This document shows, piece after piece, positions 4,837-6,363 of a stretch of DNA of 6,363 bases. The number at the start of each line of letters is the position of its first letter. The stretch's first letter is position 1. A program made the position numbers and the translations under genes. Source of the DNA: Verrucomicrobiales bacterium. Its GTDB lineage: Bacteria; Verrucomicrobiota; Verrucomicrobiia; Limisphaerales; UBA9464. Below the pieces are notes generated by a model. That model had not been told where the DNA came from. It made no database searches and worked only from the letters and a program-made list of their open reading frames with translations. The stretch covers positions 1-6,363 of the forward strand of contig DLVS01000568.1 in assembly GCA_003445095.1 (NCBI GenBank), in the 5' to 3' direction.

Positions 4837-6361
4837 TGAGCTGGGGGTTAGGGATCGGGGACTTTCCGTTGAGCCAAACTCCACCGTCGGAGCACTCGAT
4901 AGTTGGTTCGCCACCTGTTCGTGGCTCGAAATAGCCTAGGCCGCGGCCGGCGCCTGCGCCGAGAGCCAGCGCGCCACGGGTGAGGTCTTCCAAGGCTGCT
5001 TTGAGCGCCGCTCGTGTTGTGGGTGAAACGGAATCGGGTTCCAAGATGACCAGCCGGAGGTCAGGAAAATCGCCCTTCCAGCAGGGACGCTCGCTGAACA
5101 GCTTGGAGTCTGCGGCGCCGCCCGTGAATCGGTCAATGGACACATGCGGGACGCGTTGTTGCTTTGGCCAGCCCGCCCTCCAGTACAGATCGTCGATCAA
5201 TACCCGTCCACGCGCCGCTGAGACGGAAGCAGGGTCCTTGGATTCCGAAACGAGGCCGAAAAGCTCTCTCACGCCCGCATTGTAAATCCCGCAGACGGCT
5301 TGGAGTTTTTCTCGAGCCGCCTCGTGGCCCGCGTCATCATTACCGCATCCTGCCGCTAGTTCATCAGCGAAGGTGGATTTGAGCCGATTAAAATGGAAGG
5401 CGACCCGATGGGAGAGCGCGCCTTTGATCGCGCTGCCCGGCAATAAAAGGATGTCCTTCATCACCCGACCGCTGGAATTAGTCCATTCGATACGATCTTC
5501 TCGCAGGGGCGCCTGATCCGCGGGGGCGGCGCCGGGCGGCGGAAGGTCATCGCCTCCGCCGAACATCCAATAGCCCGTGGGCTGAAGGCGAAGCGTGATG
5601 GTAACCATTCTTCGCGGCGCCACGGTTACGACCACGGTCTGGTCGTGCAATGCCGGGGCCGGTTGACTCAGACTGGCCGGGTGGGACGCATAGGCGGCAA
5701 ATTCGTCCGAGCGGGAAAGTTCGAAACTACGCGCGCTGATCCGCACGACCCGAAACGCTCCATAGCCGCGGCGAGATTTGCCGCCGAGTCGGAGTGACGG
5801 CAGGGAGAGAATCCGACACAGGTATGTCCAGTCAGGGTCGGTGAGTTCTGCGCTGATCAGCTCCAGTTCGAATGTGAAGCGATGGCCTGCCGCGACGGGT
5901 TGCTCGTCAAATTTCCCGCGGTTGGCCGTATCCGCCACGCCACGATGGTCGAGGCGGACATGGTCACGAATTCGCAGGCTCAGCGCCTGCTGCAATACTT
6001 CGTCGCCCTCCAGGCAGGCCGGCGCCACAAGACCCTGGATCGGCTGATCATTCCGGTTGTGGATGGCTGCCCAAGTCAGACTCAGGCGCGCACCACATCC
6101 TTGGTCTTTGATTTGAAATCCAAATAGATCGTTCGTCCTCGCGTCGTGGATGCCGTCGGCCGTTAGCGCGGCGCGCAGTGCGCCCGCGAGACTGCTGCCA
6201 GGAATCGTCGGAAGCCCGTTGACGTCAGAGACCACAAGAGCATTAGCGCCGAATCCTCCTTCACCCGTGCCGACATGAAAAGGGGTAGTAAACTCGATCA
6301 CCACGCGAGCCACATGGCGAAAAGTGTAGTCCGAATATTTCTTGGAAGCTGGAGTGCTCAT
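4823..6361 (-). CDS. cas7: Type III CRISPR effector subunit with two fused Cas7 (RAMP) domains, Cas7-2x-like
   Basis: This 512-residue protein is predicted to form part of the backbone of a type III RNA-targeting complex, binding crRNA and target RNA in the cytoplasm. Two Cas7-like units are visible. Unit one (about 17-215) has a first strand with TPFHVGTGEGG at 26-36, the motif LPTIPGSSLAGALR at 50-63, and a glycine-rich loop LRLGGKSRRGYGAFRV at 190-205. Unit two (about 250-480) has YWMFGGGDD at 264-272, LLPGSAIKGALSHR at 306-319, a DRFTGGA segment at 410-416, and a closing loop LGAGAGRGLGYF at 467-478. IPGSSLKG-type and G-rich loops define the RAMP superfamily. Two fused units followed by a small gene and a TIGR03986-type gene match Cas7-2x of type III-Dv; that assignment is inference. 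In unit one the usual Csm3-type catalytic Asp position seems to be N40. The ATG at 6361-6359 is nearly the last base of the window. It sits in an ATGA context, so an overlapping upstream gene is likely. The 3' end overlaps the next gene by 14 nt. Confidence 0.88.
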   Translation of the reverse strand: MSTPASKKYSDYTFRHVARVVIEFTTPFHVGTGEGGFGANALVVSDVNGLPTIPGSSLAGALRAALTADGIHDARTNDLFGFQIKDQGCGARLSLTWAAIHNRNDQPIQGLVAPACLEGDEVLQQALSLRIRDHVRLDHRGVADTANRGKFDEQPVAAGHRFTFELELISAELTDPDWTYLCRILSLPSLRLGGKSRRGYGAFRVVRISARSFELSRSDEFAAYASHPASLSQPAPALHDQTVVVTVAPRRMVTITLRLQPTGYWMFGGGDDLPPPGAAPADQAPLREDRIEWTNSSGRVMKDILLLPGSAIKGALSHRVAFHFNRLKSTFADELAAGCGNDDAGHEAAREKLQAVCGIYNAGVRELFGLVSESKDPASVSAARGRVLIDDLYWRAGWPKQQRVPHVSIDRFTGGAADSKLFSERPCWKGDFPDLRLVILEPDSVSPTTRAALKAALEDLTRGALALGAGAGRGLGYFEPRTGGEPTIECSDGGVWLNGKSPIPNPQLNAQP

Positions 6362-6363
6362 GT

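Noticed and set aside
4837..4914. Longer N-terminus for the 189-residue protein starting at 4914
   Set aside because: It would lie within the end of the 512-residue gene. The ATG at 4836 gives a short coupling overlap like its neighbours.

Overview
The window is the 3' part of a type III CRISPR-Cas locus, read entirely from the minus strand. It starts at the right edge with effector genes and ends at the left edge with a CRISPR array. The DNA is moderately GC-rich and bacterial in style. No rRNA, tRNA or marker gene fixes the taxon. The absence of Shine-Dalgarno motifs and a GC-rich hairpin at the left edge made me think of Verrucomicrobiota or a related group, but that is a weak guess.

Layout along the minus strand: (1) 6361-4823, a 512-residue protein with two fused Cas7-type RAMP domains. 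(2) 4836-4267, a 189-residue protein in the slot held by Csx19. (3) 4274-1881, a 797-residue RAMP protein resembling the TIGR03986 / 'Cas7-insertion' family. (4) 1876-860, a 338-residue membrane protein that I cannot assign to a family. (5) 854-567, a 95-residue Cas2. (6) 566-403, a non-coding leader with a nested inverted repeat. (7) 402-67, a short CRISPR array with two perfect leader-proximal repeats and at least three decayed leader-distal ones. (8) 66-1, a trailer with a near-duplicate of an array segment and a perfect hairpin. The genes overlap by 14 and 8 nt or are separated by 4 and 5 nt, so they form one translationally coupled operon. Its promoter and first genes lie beyond position 6363.

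The order double-Cas7, small protein, Cas7-insertion matches the type III-Dv arrangement known from Synechocystis (Cas10, Cas7-5-11, Cas7-2x, Csx19, Cas7-insertion). If that holds, Cas10 and Cas7-5-11 should lie just upstream, outside the window. The large subunits would assemble on a crRNA whose 5' tag is probably the last 8 nt of the repeat. Cas2 points to spacer acquisition, although no cas1 is visible. The unexplained piece is the membrane protein between the effector genes and cas2. It has three transmembrane helices plus a roughly 180-residue domain predicted to be cytoplasmic, and it is the best candidate here for an undescribed CRISPR accessory component.
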